DNA from: Odontesthes bonariensis | Taxonomy: Eukaryota > Chordata > Actinopteri > Atheriniformes > Atherinopsidae | DNA length: 64,000 nt | Direction: 5' to 3' | Assembly (NCBI RefSeq): GCF_027942865.1 | Contig: NC_134510.1 | Span: 17,973,209-18,037,208 of the forward strand | Shown: in pieces, positions 24,809 through 37,535 of the stretch | Layout: the number at the start of each line of letters is the position of its first letter | Numbering within the stretch: the stretch's first letter is position 1 | The notes under the pieces: generated by a model | Database searches by the model: none | The model's input: the letters and a program-made list of their open reading frames with translations, nothing else | What the model was told of the DNA's origin: nothing | Translations under genes and position numbers: made by a program

Positions 24809-25014
24809 AAACATCAGAAAGCAACGACATAACAAAGCTATGTTGAGATTATATCAAGTATTTATTTCACTAAACAAAAAAATGCCAGCATAAGTAATGT
24901 CAAAATCATGTTACACCAACTGTGTCAAAGGTTATAGAGAAAACAGGAGCTGAGCTGATCATCCCTTACCGGAGTACTAACTCTTTTTCCCCACACCCAA
25001 TGCAATTTAGCCAA

Positions 25015-25330
25015 ATCGATCAAATTGATCTCAGTATGTACGCACACAGAATCATGAATCAGCTGCCAGGCGCTCGCCTACAGGTGTCCCACAAGGATCA
25101 GTCCATAGCAGATTATTGTTTATATTATTAATCTTCCATCTCTATGCTCTAATAGCAACATCCAAATGTATGTGGATGATACTGTAATTTATATATATGG
25201 TGGTCGTATGACACAAGTTGCAAATGAACTCAGAAACTCTATGGTTCATGTTACAGCATAGTTAAAGCAGTGCTCTTTGAAACTAAACATGTCTAAAACA
25301 GTGTGAATGTTTTCTTACTTTGTTTTCTTA
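25015..25330 (+). mobile_element. LINE reverse transcriptase fragment with YVDD box
   Basis: The + strand reads GVPQGSVHSRLLFIL (25083 onward), the RT motif with the conserved Pro-Gln-Gly, and after one frameshift SNSNIQMYVDDTVIYIYGGR (YVDD at 25169-25180, the catalytic Y-x-D-D), followed by LKLNMSKTV, the usual LxLNxxKT after the palm. Stops (TAG near 25259, TGA near 25303) and the frameshift make it dead. Only about 300 bp is recognisable. The clade is not determined; CR1/L2/Rex-like families fit. Confidence 0.8.
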
Positions 25331-25889
25331 TGTTTTCTTAAATCACGCACATCCTGTGTTTCTTATTCAATATATAAAAGATAAAGGTGACAATGTTTTG
25401 AAGCCACTCCTCAGAGTGGATACAGCAGCATTAAGAAGAATAGGTTATATTCTTATGTCTTAACTTAATGTTATGTTCATATCATAGCCAACACACACCG
25501 ACCTATAATTCAGGTAATTTAAGGACTTTGAATTCTGGTGGCAAATTGTCCATTAAGATGATCTCAGTGTGGTAAGCTTGCTTCTTTTAGGTGTGTATTA
25601 CCAGCATTTTAGGTATTAGTTCTGAAAGGTCATACCCGAAGTTATTCAGTGTATCTCCATCACAGTCTAAATGAAACATAATCTAGGAGGCATAGCCACT
25701 AATGCCCCCCTTCTCTACCACCCACCAGCATGTCTCCCTCCCTTCCTTTCCCTTTTCAAAAAGCTCTAACTCCACTCCTCCTCTCCTCTAAATAGGGTTA
25801 TTCCCCATGAGGTGGAGTATGGTTAGATGAGGTGGGCGGGGGGTCTGCGCTTTGCCAAGAACATTGCTTTCACTCTGCTTTCCTCCATC
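25331..25889. other. non-coding, nothing recognised
   Basis: May include further decayed LINE sequence at its left end. The right part (25700-25860) is C/T-rich. No gene. Confidence 0.4.
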
Positions 25890-26070
25890 TCCCCTCTCTC
25901 AAAGGACAATCCTCTTTTGACTCCCAACTCACCCAGGAATATTAGTCTTATTGCATTTAATCACCAAATTCTCGCACCCTAAAGATTTCAATTCATTAAA
26001 GGCACTCAGATATTCAGGCCAGCTGCTTCCTGGCGACTGGCTAAAGACAAGGTGGAGACAGACAGGCTCT
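25890..26070. promoter_or_regulatory. candidate conserved non-coding element
   Basis: Unique, repeat-free, with TTATTGCATTTAATCACC and CAATTCATTAAAGGC homeodomain/POU-like sites and ACAAGGTGGAGACAGACAGG. It is bordered by simple repeats (26070-26120). Regulatory role inferred from composition only. Confidence 0.3.
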
Positions 26071-26317
26071 GAGTGTGTGTGAGTGTGCCTGTGTGTGTTC
26101 TTTCTCTCTTTCTCTCTGCAGAGACAGGGCAACCCAATCCTCAGCAATGCCCCGGCTGTGCTCAGCACAATTCAGCAACAGCTATACCTAATCACACTAC
26201 ACAGAGGTGGCTCTGCTTATTCTGTGTGATTGTATGTGCGTGTGAGGTGCAAAAATATCTGTGGAAGAGTGCACGGTATGTGTACGCATAGATCTGTGCA
26301 TGCACTTACTGTATATG

Positions 26318-26342
26318 TACACACACACACACACACACACAC
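26318..26342. repeat. short (CA)n microsatellite
   Basis: About twelve CA units flanked by purine/pyrimidine-alternating sequence. Confidence 0.9.
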
Positions 26343-26374
26343 GTATGCACACGCAGCTTTGCAAGGCTTTGAAA

Positions 26375-26535
26375 GGACAGACTGTTGATCCCTCCACAAG
26401 CAAGCGAAGCGGCTTACATCTTTCTGTTACAGAGGATTGGAGGTGCATTCTAATACAATTACGCTGACGAATAAAGTGCTTTATAGGAGGAAGGAGGTGC
26501 CGGAGCAGCATCAGGCCGCTTGATGCTGTCCTAAG
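26375..26535. promoter_or_regulatory. candidate conserved non-coding element
   Basis: A dense non-repetitive block with CAAGCGAAGCGGCTTACATC, ATACAATTACGCTGACG and CGAATAAAGTGCTTTATAGG, lying between a CA repeat and A-rich DNA. Its CpG and homeodomain-core content differ from the flanks. No alignment was possible here. Confidence 0.3.
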
Positions 26536-29500
26536 GTACTTCAGTTGTGACATATAGAGAAAGAGAGAAATGAGTAGAACAAGTAGATTGTTGCAGGCAA
26601 CACGACTGTGGTTTAAAAGAGTTAGAAAAAGAAAAAAACAAAACAAAAACACGACTTTCTTTTATGTGTTGTGTTATTCATTTTTGGAAAGAAGCTGACT
26701 TGGCTCTGTGTGTGTGTGTGTCCTTATTTTTTGTTAAAACAAGAAGTAAATATCTTGTCTGCAAACTTATATGTATCAGCTCAGTTATGTGCATATGCTC
26801 ACCTCGAGACACCATTCCATTACCATCCCATTGTCCTCCTCCACCTCCTCCAGACATGTGGTTGGGGTAAGGTTAGTTTAATGTTAGGGATAAGCAAGCA
26901 GTTGCGGTTAAGTCTCCAGGAAATTCATGTAAGTCAGTGTAATGCCCTTTGAAGTCATGGATCCACAACTGTGTGTTTGCGTGTGACTGTGAAAGTGTGT
27001 GAGAGAGAATGATGCATTTGCACATGCGGCTCTCCAGCTGCATGTGTGTCTGCATGCACCTGTGTGTGCGTGCACGTTTTATGCAGAATATGCTCCACAG
27101 GCCAGATGGCTGCAGAGTGGCATCAATATTTAAGAAGAAAACACACCAACAATGCATCTGCATGTGTTTGCTGTATCTCTGTGATAAAATATTGACACAC
27201 TGGTTTTTGCAAGAATTATCGGCTGTGGTCAAAAATAGGATTTGCGGCTTACAGGCCTGAATCTGCTTTGTGGAAGTGATGATGACGGCTACACATTTGT
27301 GTCAAATGTGGATGTAGACAGGCCGTGTGTTTGTCATGAAATACTGCCACCAACAGCAGATGTCAAAATGTGTTGCTGGCAGTTGCTGTTACTTCTGTTT
27401 GAATGAGCAGAAATTGAGAGAGAGCAGAGGATAGAAGGAGAGAGAGGCGCTATACTCAAATGTTCTACTTCTGCTCAGTCCCAAAATTCCTTTAAAACAA
27501 GCAACCAATTCAATCAAGCACACTAATGTGTGACAGCAGGTGTTGTACAGCAAGCTACTGTACTCCTGAGTGAGTGGGAATGTTTGTGTGTAAGGTAATA
27601 GTGTTTCTAAAGGTGATAACAATTGTCTGTGGTCAGTTGTAAGCTAAATCTTAATTCACACATGAGAGATAAAATTACCTGTAACTTGCATTTACTGCGA
27701 AACAGTACAATATTGTTGTAAATCTACCATAAACTTTAATCAGTTTCTCAATATGTTGGATGTCTTAATGATGACATCAATAAAAAATAATGTCATAATA
27801 ATTTCATATTATATTATTAAACATATAAATTGTATGGTATACCAAAGACAAAAGAAGCTTATGATATAGCACACTCCATTAACAAGGGCACTGCAAAGTG
27901 CTTTTCTACAAGATTAGAAAAGTGAATATATTTCAGGGTATAATTATAATTGTAATATTCAGAGAAAAAGCGTGAGTTTTGATGGGACTATATTTTGTCA
28001 GTATTTGCAGTTTTCACAATTGCAGTACTTACAGCAGTTGAGCAACTTCAGGCCTTGACATTAAGCTTAGTCAAGTGAGTGATATGACTTCATTCAGTAT
28101 AGCCAAACTAGCTAGTTTGGAATGGAAAATGAGGGGTGACTGAAAAGGAAGAAGAAAAGAGGGATTTGGACTATTTTAAAAGGTAATTTGCATACAAAAC
28201 ACAATGTTGTTGTGACAATATTTTGATATTTTAAAAAACATATCAGTTAAGCATGACATAACAGTAAAAATGAAAATGAGGGACTGTTTCTTTTTCTCCA
28301 CTTTATGACTAAGAGATAATGACAGGTATCAACTTATAAAGCTTATATTACAAGGTTCTGTTTGGGATTTTTGTCAAAATATTTATATGAAACCCTTCTT
28401 TGACAAGTTAGTAACATTTTTTTATGTTTATTTCCTGTTTCATCCACCTTATACTGTATAAAGAAAACACATTAATTCATTTCTATCTGCATGGCATCAG
28501 CATGATTACAAATGTAATTCATTTAATTATTTATCAATTTATCTATTTATTCATTCATTCTTATCTATGGATTTGATTTAAATTCGCTTAGCTACATATA
28601 TATATATTTTCTTAGGAACTCCTGGTAAGTATTAGACAACGTTGTGTTGTTCTCCTAATTGTAGTGGACCCAGAAAACCTTTTTCTATCAACTCTGTAGA
28701 AATTCCAATTGCAGTTTCACTCATTGTCGAGTCATGCTGTCTGTATTCCAAATATTTATTGGTTTTATTCCTCACAAACTTGGGCAAACTTATGTGGTTA
28801 AAAGACCATTTAGATCCCCAGTTCAGCTGATTGCTTGCACAGTGTGTTTAGGATTGTAAATCTTTAAAGTAGAAGTTTGTTTTTTAAAACCTGGACCTTA
28901 TTTCTGGCATAAAATAAGTTCATCTACTCACCAATAACAGTTTGGTGAAAGTGGAAAAAAAAAAAAAATCTTCTTTTTAGTGTGAACACAACTGAGTATG
29001 ATTGGTCCACAAGCCATTAAAGCGGTCTGGGATTGGAGGACAGACTTAGTACAAAGCATTATGGATGGCTCGTGGACAGCTAGCAACAATGACAAAGTTT
29101 TTAAGACAGAAAATAAGTGAATACATCACCTCAGTTTTCACTTTTCTTGATTGGATAACTGCAGGATCCTTTTAACTTGCACAGAGAGTTTAGTTTCCCT
29201 GGATAAGTGGATGGCTGTTAATGTTGAGCCCTGAACTGTAAGCAGGAAGTTTACTTTTGTGATATCTTTGATGCATGAACAAGCATTGTGTAAAACAGGA
29301 CTTCATGAAAAACTGTGTCACTGTTAGCTCCTATACTTTGTCAGTAAGTCTGCATAAGTAAACTTGAGTTCCTCATAAAAGTCTGATCAAGATTAAAAGA
29401 ATGGTGTTGAAAGACTGTCATAACAATGTTACAACCAAAATAACTTGGCAAAAAAGGTAGTATCAGAAATTCCAAATGTACTCCAATTGCAGCATGGAAT

Positions 29501-31759
29501 GACACACTGATCAATGGGGGATATTGTGGGAAAGAAAACCAAATGGATTGGATAGAAGTGCAACATACAAAATTAATTGTTTGGGATTTCAATAGTGAAG
29601 AAACTCTAGCAGTGCCAGCATACGCTTGTTCTACAATGTGTCTGACAGCTGTTATCATGGGTGGTAGAAAATTATGACTCTGGCTTTTCTGAGGGAAGCT
29701 GCTGATTATTAAGAGAAAGAAAAGACATTCACCAAAGCTTTTCACATCTCGGTGTTATAAAGAGCATCTTCATTGTACTTAAATACATTTGATAGCCATT
29801 CTACACTTATGCAAGCACACTACAAATGGGACATTCCTGGAAAATTCACTATTTAGTTGAGTCTCTCAAGTGGAATCTGATATAAGTGTTGTCTCCTTAA
29901 CTTTACAAGCAGTGAAAGCAACGCATCTTTATTCTGAGTCAACAACACATTTCGTGAATGAACGGCACAGCTGATATTAATCTGCTTTGACATGTTATAG
30001 ATATCACACTAAACACAGATTGAGTTCTCCCTCTCATGAGAAAGTATGCAGTAAGGACATTTGGCCTATGTGGGGTATGACTTACATGATCCACCAAATC
30101 ACATCTGAGAGGAGATGAAAAAAACAAACAAAAGTTAGTCAGAGACCACAGAGTGGATTGAATATCAAACATATTTGTTCTAAATCGTAGGTGAGTGAAA
30201 TTAGGGAGGGGGTTATTTTACAGATCAGAATTCAAACTTACCATGGGGGCAGGTTTATTTAAAAATAATCATCCATAAGTAAGATATTAGTATATGATAT
30301 GTATGCATCTAATCTTTAAATGATGATACTAGACAGACTTGCATACAATCACGCTGGTTATAGAGCCTTTTTGCATCCATTTTCAAAGCACTAGGTGCGC
30401 TCCCACCATCACTTTTTGATGTACAGGGAACTGCTCTATAGCTGCATATCACCAGTTATCCTATTGGGTTGGTAAGTGAATTACCAGCTGCACCAATAGT
30501 GAATTCACTCAGTAAATGTAATTTTACATCACTATCTTATGAAAACACGTAAAGAGGAAGGAGGTCAAACGCAAGAAGCAGGATATTCAACTGACCCTCT
30601 AGTGCAAGCATCTTGTTCCAGACCAACCTTTGGACTGCTGTTTTTAACTTTCTTCTTGTGATTAATTTTGTTTTTATTTTGACTTCCGTCACTCTACAGC
30701 TACTTAGTTATGCATTAAAAGTATTTGGTTAAAGTTCTACATTAAACCTATTTAATTAGTAGGGAAACATTATAAGTTATTGAAATACAAAATACATATT
30801 TTAGCTAGTTTTGTGGACATTTTCCACTTTACAAAGTCAAGGAGTCACACAACCATCATGTTACCGGCTTCAGAAACCATGTTCTATCAAAAGTGCATTG
30901 AAAAACAATGTTGCAAGGTTCTGGACAAGAGTCTGTATGTGGTCAGTTGGGAAAGGAATTGTGTTGTGCTAACATACTTTGCAAATTAATTCCACAGTCA
31001 GCATTTCTGTAAGAAACAGTGGAAAGGTTTGATAAAGAAAGGAACATATTATCTATCACCATATCATAGCTGCAGGCCATACATGTACATGTTCGGACAA
31101 ATTATTCATCTAATTTTTTTTTTAACAATTTGCCATCAAAATATTTGCAGGATATGGATGTGTATTGGGAGCAATGGAAAAAAATCTTCAGGGGTAGAAG
31201 GGGATTTCAAGAAAGGAAAGTGGAGAGAAGTGGCTGTTTTAATGTAATTATGTTAATACAGAAGTCTGGAGTGGTGTAAGTGGGAATAAATATATTTGAG
31301 TGAAGAAGAACTAAAAGCATTTTCAGTTTTTTGACATATGCCTCACGGGTTATTCTGAAGAAGGGAAATTTGTACATCAAGGAAGGAAATGTACACTTCC
31401 TAAAATCTTTATTTCCCATTTGTTGCTTTAACATTGTCTGTTTCTTAATTATTAAATATTCTTACAATTGTGAGTATGCAAAATACGTTTAATGGTTATC
31501 GCAGCAATTTTTACAAAAAAAGTACTCAGCATTTTGTGATTCACGTAGGTTTGTTTTAATTGTTTAAGGTAATTTGCCCTGTTTATAACATTGTTTAAAC
31601 AGTTTTGCATTTTAGACTAAGTAGCAGCTGCTTAATATGTTAAAAGATCTGACAATTAGTTGTAAAATCTTAGGAAAAAATTGTGTGGAAAGTAAAGACC
31701 TAGAATCTGCTGGTGTCCCATCTGGGTTCAGTGCATATATTGGTCGTCCAAATCCATTT
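26536..31759. other. gene-free DNA
   Basis: AT-rich, with a TG run near 26708-26721. A 134-codon - strand frame at 29341-29745 has no recognisable domain. Nothing that looks like a gene or mobile element was found. 26806-26846 shares a short block with 34637-34677 (see findings). Confidence 0.4.
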
Positions 31760-32130
31760 GATGCATTTACACGTGTGTAGCCCCTCGTTTTTCCCCATTT
31801 AGTCTGTCAATCTCATTTATAAACCATATAACAAAGAGTATCTGACTGAGAAATAACACTTGAATTACACGCAGAGCTGCTCAAAGCATTAGTCTGACGC
31901 TTCCTTTGCCAACAACTAGGAACAGGGGCCTCTGAACATTAATGAGAGTGGAGTGCTTGTCTCTGAGGAGCCAGTCTTTTGGCTCCTCTTCCTCCCAGTA
32001 CGGTCCTAGGTGACTGGGCATGCCTTACAAGATCTGATTAGTTCTAAATTAAAACTTCATTAACTGTCAGACATGATTAAGAGACTGGCGGAAGAATGCT
32101 TTTGTTTAAGTTCATTATATATTGCCATGC
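31760..32130. promoter_or_regulatory. candidate conserved non-coding element, one of the strongest in the desert
   Basis: About 370 bp of non-repetitive sequence containing CATTTATAAACCATATAAC, CTGAACATTAATGAGAG, CAAGATCTGATTAGTTC, AAATTAAAACTTCATTAACTG and CAGACATGATTAAGAG, which is an unusual density of TAAT/ATTA cores together with GC-rich stretches. It ends shortly before a small repeat at 32364. It looks like an Irx-desert enhancer; this is inference. Confidence 0.35.
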
Positions 32131-32363
32131 CTCCTCTTTGATAATTTTTTCATGTATAATGTATAACTCCGGTTCCTGTATGTCTTCAGCATTCAACTTT
32201 GATCATCAAAACACACTGCGTTGTAATGTTTTACATGTTGAATATTAATGGCATATTCATAGAGAATGGGTAAAGCAGGTCAAAGTTCCGACTAAGCTCA
32301 GGATTCTCCTTTTGCATTTACACTGTGTGATAAATCAGTCAAAATGTGGGCACATACGAACTT

Positions 32364-32854
32364 GTGTCACGTTGGGGTGAGGTCGTGGCGTGGAGAAGGA
32401 GGACCCGGATACAGATATTCAAAATCAAACTTGATTTATTTTCAAGAAACAAACAAAAGGAGCGGCTGAGCCAGAATACAAACACTTAAACTATAAAGTA
32501 ACTTGAATAAAACAAAACTTGACTATGAAAAAACATGGACAAACCTGACTTGGACAAAACCTTAAATGACATGACCTGACTTGGCATGAAAACTGTGACT
32601 TCAGTGACGGTGAGGATCTGGCAAAGTGCATGAGCAAACCTGGAAACTAAATACTGAGGGGCTGATTGGTGAGTGAGTGCAGCTGAGGGGAAAAAACATA
32701 GTGAGTCAAGCTGTGAGTGAAGCTGATGGCAGAGCAAGAGTGACTGAGGAAATCATGGCAAAAAAACTAAAGACTGGACATGAATCTAAAACATTATAAA
32801 AACTAACAGACATGACAGAAACATAAAACATGACCAGAAATGTAAAACATGACA
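32364..32854 (+). mobile_element. small non-autonomous repeat, copy 2
   Basis: Starts GTGTCACGTTGGGGTGAGG, continues with GTGGCGTGGAGAAGGAGGAC, and ends in repeated ACATGACAGAAAC/AACATGACCAG-type sequence. It is the inverted counterpart of 24367-24808 and a little longer. Non-coding. The A-rich right half contains imperfect ACATGAC repeats. Confidence 0.7.
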
Positions 32855-32929
32855 ACTTGTCTTTCAGTGATTTGAGTGCTGACAAAAAAAAAAAACATGG
32901 ATCTTATCTATCTTTTACATGTGACTGTT

Positions 32930-34150
32930 GACCTGGGAATTTCTTGCTATGTACTTATTTCACCCTCAATTCTCCAACAGAAATTAAGAAGGTGCATCCA
33001 GGTGCTGCTATTCAAATGCACTTGATTCATTGATGCATGTGTTACAACTTACTTCTCTTAATAAGCAGTTTTGTCAGTTTGCTGGTCTTGTGCATTCATG
33101 TGTGTGTTAACACAGTGCCAAAGATAAAAGACATCAGCAGTGATCTTGAAGAAGCAATTTCTGCTCCCATTAATCTGTTAAAGATTATAAAGTCATTTCA
33201 AAACATTTTGAAGTCCATCATTCTACAGTGAGAAAGATTATTCACAAATGGAAAATATTAGAGATGGTTGGCAATCTTCCCAGGAGAGGATGTTCCAGCA
33301 AGTTCACCCTAAGTTCAGACCATGTATTACTCAGTGAAAGTGCAAAAAATCAAGAGCTATTTCTCAGACTCTCCAGGCCTCAGTTAGCATGTTAGATGTT
33401 GAAGTTCATGACAGCATGGCTTGTTTGAAAAGGGTTGCAGGAGAAAAAGTCTTCTCTCTAAAAAGACCATGGCAGCACAGTTTAGGTTTGCAAAGTTGCA
33501 TTTGAACGTATCACAAGACAGACCAAAGTGGGGATGTTTGGTCATAATACGTTTCTCCACACTTGGTAAAAACCAAACACGGCATATTAGTACAAATACC
33601 TCGTATCAGCTTTCAAGCTCAGTTGTGGAGGGTTTGATGATTTGGGTGGATGTTGCAGCCACAGGACCCTGACACCTTACTGTCACTAAGTTGTAACTTC
33701 TCTGTATACCAGAGCCTGTTTTTGAGTCATATGTGAAGCCATCGATCAGACAGCTAAAGCTTGACTGAAAATGAGTCATGCAACAGGACAATGAGCACTG
33801 CAGTAAATTCACACCATGACTGAAAAGGACAGAATCAAGATGTTGTAATGGCCAAGCCAAAATCCAAACCTCCGCTTGACTGATATGCTGTAGAAGTACC
33901 TTAAGAGAGCTATGTGTAAAAGAAAGCCCAAAACTCTGAATGAACTGAGGCAACATTGGAAAGAGTGAGCCAAAGTTCCTCCACAACAATGTGAGAGAGA
34001 TTGATAACACCATTCAGGAAATATTTACTCCAAATTGTTATTGTTAAAGGTGGTCCTATAAGCTATGTCATGCGCCCCTGTTCATCTAATGTTGCATTTA
34101 CCTAATTTCAAGATCTGGTAAGGACCAGATGATGTTTCTATTATGCCCTG
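32930..34150 (+). mobile_element. Tc1/mariner-type transposon, degenerate near full-length copy
   Basis: The sequence follows a Tc1-type element from a leader (GGTGCATCCAGGTGCTGCTA) through the transposase region to a tail (GATCTGGTAAGGACCAGATG). Recognisable translated pieces are HSTVRKIIHKW, RRKSLLSKKTMAA, FRFAKLHLN, GLMIW and AATGP, in frames separated by indels. The DDE catalytic core is broken by frameshifts, so it is inactive. About 1.2 kb, a usual Tc1 size. This copy is continuous across the site where the second Tc1 copy in the window is interrupted (here ATTAGTACAAATACC near 33587). Confidence 0.88.
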
Positions 34151-34759
34151 ATACATAAAGTCTCAGAATTGAAAGTTAGTGTGCTTTCTTTTCCACACGA
34201 CATCATTACTCTATATATTTCAATATAATTTAATTTTGTTGTGTTGCCAAAACCAAAGCCAAGGGAGATTGTTGATCGTATAGCTAAAGTGTGAGATCTT
34301 AATGTCTTCACACACAAGCCAGACTGAGAAACATTCACCCAGCTTTCCAAAGGCCAACCCATCCCCCTTCACCCTTTTTGTCTTTCTGCTGCTTCTCATC
34401 CGTCAGTTATTATGCATTTGCTTTGCAATGCAGATGGAGCAGGATGATGCTTAAATCCTCTCTGTCCTCTCTTGATACAAATGAGCATGCATACACACAA
34501 GTATACAGTATGCAAGCCAGGGAATTTTTTTTTTTTTTTTTTAAATCTGCAGTCTGGCGCAGATAACATAGTCCTAGCTACCCAGAAGTGTGTCTGCAGG
34601 CATGCATCAAGGATAAGTGTCTGTGTGTGTGTTCATGAGACACAAATCATTTACCATCCCATTGTCCCCCTCCTCTTCTGTCTCCTCGTGATCTTCCATA
34701 TCTTTGATGTGACACACAAACACATACACACCCCAATACCATTTTGTTGATTTCAACAC
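34151..34759. other. non-coding, T-run and CA/TG-rich
   Basis: T-run at 34527-34542, short TG run near 34621-34631. No gene recognised. Confidence 0.45.
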
Positions 34760-34990
34760 TCTTGGTAGGGCAGCGCACACACTGCATCACAATTATTACA
34801 AGCACCTGAATTGGCTTTGACTTAATTCACCCCATAACACCTGCAAACATCAAGCCACAGCTAATACAGCCGCAGTTGAAAGCATAATGAATGCCTAAGG
34901 AACTTTGGAACGCTTGTTTTTCAAAGATTAGGTTTCTGCCAGCAGGATCTTAAAATCCTGCAAGACAGGTGTGATGTATTCACGAAAAGT
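34760..34990. promoter_or_regulatory. candidate conserved non-coding element
   Basis: Unique block with CACAATTATTACAAGCACC, GACTTAATTCACCCC and GCATAATGAATGCC. Homeodomain-type cores sit in GC-balanced context. Inferred only. Confidence 0.3.
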
Positions 34991-35199
34991 ACAGCACATA
35001 CCTTCTCATTCAAGCAAAGCAGTGCTGCCAAGTTCCCTCACAGCTGATCAAACGTAACAATAGTAGCAATGAAGCTTTCCTCGGTTTCTCTGAAATGACA
35101 ATGCTCAAGGTGACTACATCCTGATAGTACAGGTGTTCGCTTCAAAGACCAACACTAAAAATACACACAAAAGGGAAGTTAAATTGATTTTTTTTTAAA

Positions 35200-35450
35200 A
35201 ATGTATTTAAGGTAACTTTTCTTCCAATCCCCTCAGGCCATTTCCATTAATGGAGAGTTTAAGCAAGACCTAGCTGTTTGAGTATTCACACATCACAACT
35301 TCTGCTTAGGGGTTCTGCTCAATGACAGATAGGTTACAGCCCAGTAAAAATTAATGATGAAGACAAATTGGAGCAGCACCTGGCTAGCGATTTATCAAAG
35401 CCCTGCAGCTGAGATGGTGCTTTTTGCCCGTAAGGGAATTCAGCACATTT
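35200..35450. promoter_or_regulatory. candidate conserved non-coding element
   Basis: Non-repetitive, with CCATTTCCATTAATGGAGAG (containing the near-palindromic CCATTAATGG) and AAAATTAATGATGAAGAC. Inferred from composition; no comparison available. Confidence 0.28.
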
Positions 35451-36962
35451 TATTGAATATTTCAAAACCACTACAGAGGCCTGGCAACAGAAGAAAAAGA
35501 GAGACACATAAGCAAAGAAATACAGAAAGAGGGAGACAGAGAAGATTTATTGACTGAATGAAATGCAAAATTATTCAATGCAATAAAGAGCCGAAAGGCA
35601 GAGAAGAATGTAGAGTTTTTACATGAATAACAATGATTGTGAATCAAGGTGAAAGCTTAATTTCCAAACTGTTTCCAATCTCTCAAATCGTACTCAGTCA
35701 CAGAGGGGGGGAAAAGTTGATGGAAAATGGCTGAAAGATAGAGAAAGACAAGAATAGACCCAATGGAGTGTTGACTTTTGTTGATTTTTTTCCCTGCAAA
35801 GTTATTAATAAGATTCTTGACCACAACTCAGTTTGACAAATCACTACACAACGGAACGCAGTAGTTTGTGTTGAATACTGCCACACACAAAGAGTTTGAT
35901 AACCTCCCCACCTGCACATGCTCTTACTCTAACACTCGTCCTCCTTCAGGATATTTAACTGAAAGATATGCTCAGATGGTGAAGATATATGTTTATTCTG
36001 TCTGCAATGGCAAATGTATCTGTTTGGCCAAAAGGCAAAAAAAGGTGTGGGAGGAGTAGTTCCCTCACTTGCATCATGAAGCAGTTGTCAATCACAATCT
36101 GTGAGGGGGGGGGTGAGCCTGAATGTTGCTCTTTATATCAAAAAGTGACCTGTTAGTCAACTATCTTTTTTCTTTCCTTTTTTAGTCTCCAATTCCTTTT
36201 TAAGCGCGTAAATAAGTTGCCAAAAATGTAATGTTTGGGACTTTGATGGGGGTTAGGTTAGAATTCTCAGAAAAAAAAAGAAAAATTGTGGTGGGAAGAC
36301 ATTAGTGTAAAAGAAAAGAGTCTTGAGGTAATTGCAGTCTTTTAAACTTTCTTGGTACACTTGAGATGATCACAATCCCTATTGAATTTACTGTGATTGC
36401 CATTCAAAGTGGTTTAAAAGAATTACCAAAAACCAAGGTTTTAATAAAGCAGATTAACAAGCATATTTGTCAGCTTTGTCCACAGTAAAGTACATTGACA
36501 AAGAATTCTGCACCATTAACATTTAAATATATTTGATCTTCACCTGCTTCTCAGTCTTGATCATGGAAAAAAGTCCTCATTTATATGTTGGTATTTTTTT
36601 TTTAATTGAAATGTTTCATAAGTCAATGAATGGCTTGTTATCTATCAGAGATCTTTTATTTGATGCCAAAAAAGAGAGGTGTCTACTTGAATACCACCCA
36701 AAGAACTTAAATGGAGAAAGTAGATGAAAGAGAACCTCACAACCTTTTTCATGTCAGCATGAAAAAGCAGTTTTTTTCTTTCTGAATGTGAAATTCTGTA
36801 CATCCATTTCACTTTGATGGATAGTTTTATTCTAATGTTCACAGTCACTGATGACATTTTTCCATGGCATGGTCTGATACGGGATAGTAAGATTTTAGGC
36901 TACAGCACGAAACATGACGTGTGAGGCTGCAGCAACACAGATGAGGCACACAACTTCACTAT
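35451..36962. other. gene-free DNA
   Basis: AT-rich, poly-A runs, a short G-run at 36105-36113. Open frames have no recognisable domain. Confidence 0.4.
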
Positions 36963-37135
36963 GTCTGTTTAGCACATTACATTTATTTAGCAAGAGCTTT
37001 TATCCAAAGCAACACAGTTATTGCAATCAAACTAATTAGTGATGGGCTTTTAGTTTAGAAGGGTTTGAAGATCTTTCGGGAGGGATCATTACCAATAGAG
37101 CATTACAGAGCTCAACTCCTGTCAGTGGAGAAACA
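36963..37135 (+). repeat. short dispersed fish repeat (ACATTACATTTA... type)
   Basis: Begins ACATTACATTTATTTAGCAA then GCTTTTATCCAAAGCAAC. This resembles the widespread fish motif with TTTAGCAGACGCTTTTATCCAAAGCGAC. The remainder to 37135 (TCATTACCAATAGAGCATTA) fits an old copy. Superfamily not determined. Confidence 0.5.
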
Positions 37136-37299
37136 GACTTACATGTAGTATGTTGTTGCATATTCTACAAACATAATTATAGATTGTTTTAGTTTGCACG
37201 AGCAAACGCCCCTTGGGGACATATTTGGGTGGATGACAGTCTCTATGTCAGAAGCTGTGGGTGGCACAGCTATGATAATCTGTAAAATATGTCAATGTG

Positions 37300-37535
37300 G
37301 GACAGCCTGCAGTGGAAAGCTAAACTCCCTCTATTGGTATCGAGCCGTACGATACCCTATCATCTAATGGACAAACACCATTAACAGAAATTTCAGAAAG
37401 CATTTGTTTCTTCGCATCCCCCCAGGTGATTCCAAAGTGCACTGGTCTGGAATCTTTGATTGATGAGTAAAGTGGACCTCTATGCTTCCTGACCCTGCAA
37501 TTGCACCAGGGCCAGTCATCAGACATGCTGAGAGG
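37300..37535. promoter_or_regulatory. candidate conserved non-coding element
   Basis: GC-balanced and repeat-free, with AATCTTTGATTGATGAG (TCF/HMG- and PBC-like sites) and CCTGCAATTGCACCAGGGCC. Several short antisense frames overlap but none has a motif. Inferred only. Confidence 0.27.

Noticed and set aside
29341..29745. 134-codon - strand open frame
   Set aside because: No domain or similarity recognised. A hydrophobic start alone, in AT-rich DNA, is not sufficient; no splice context.
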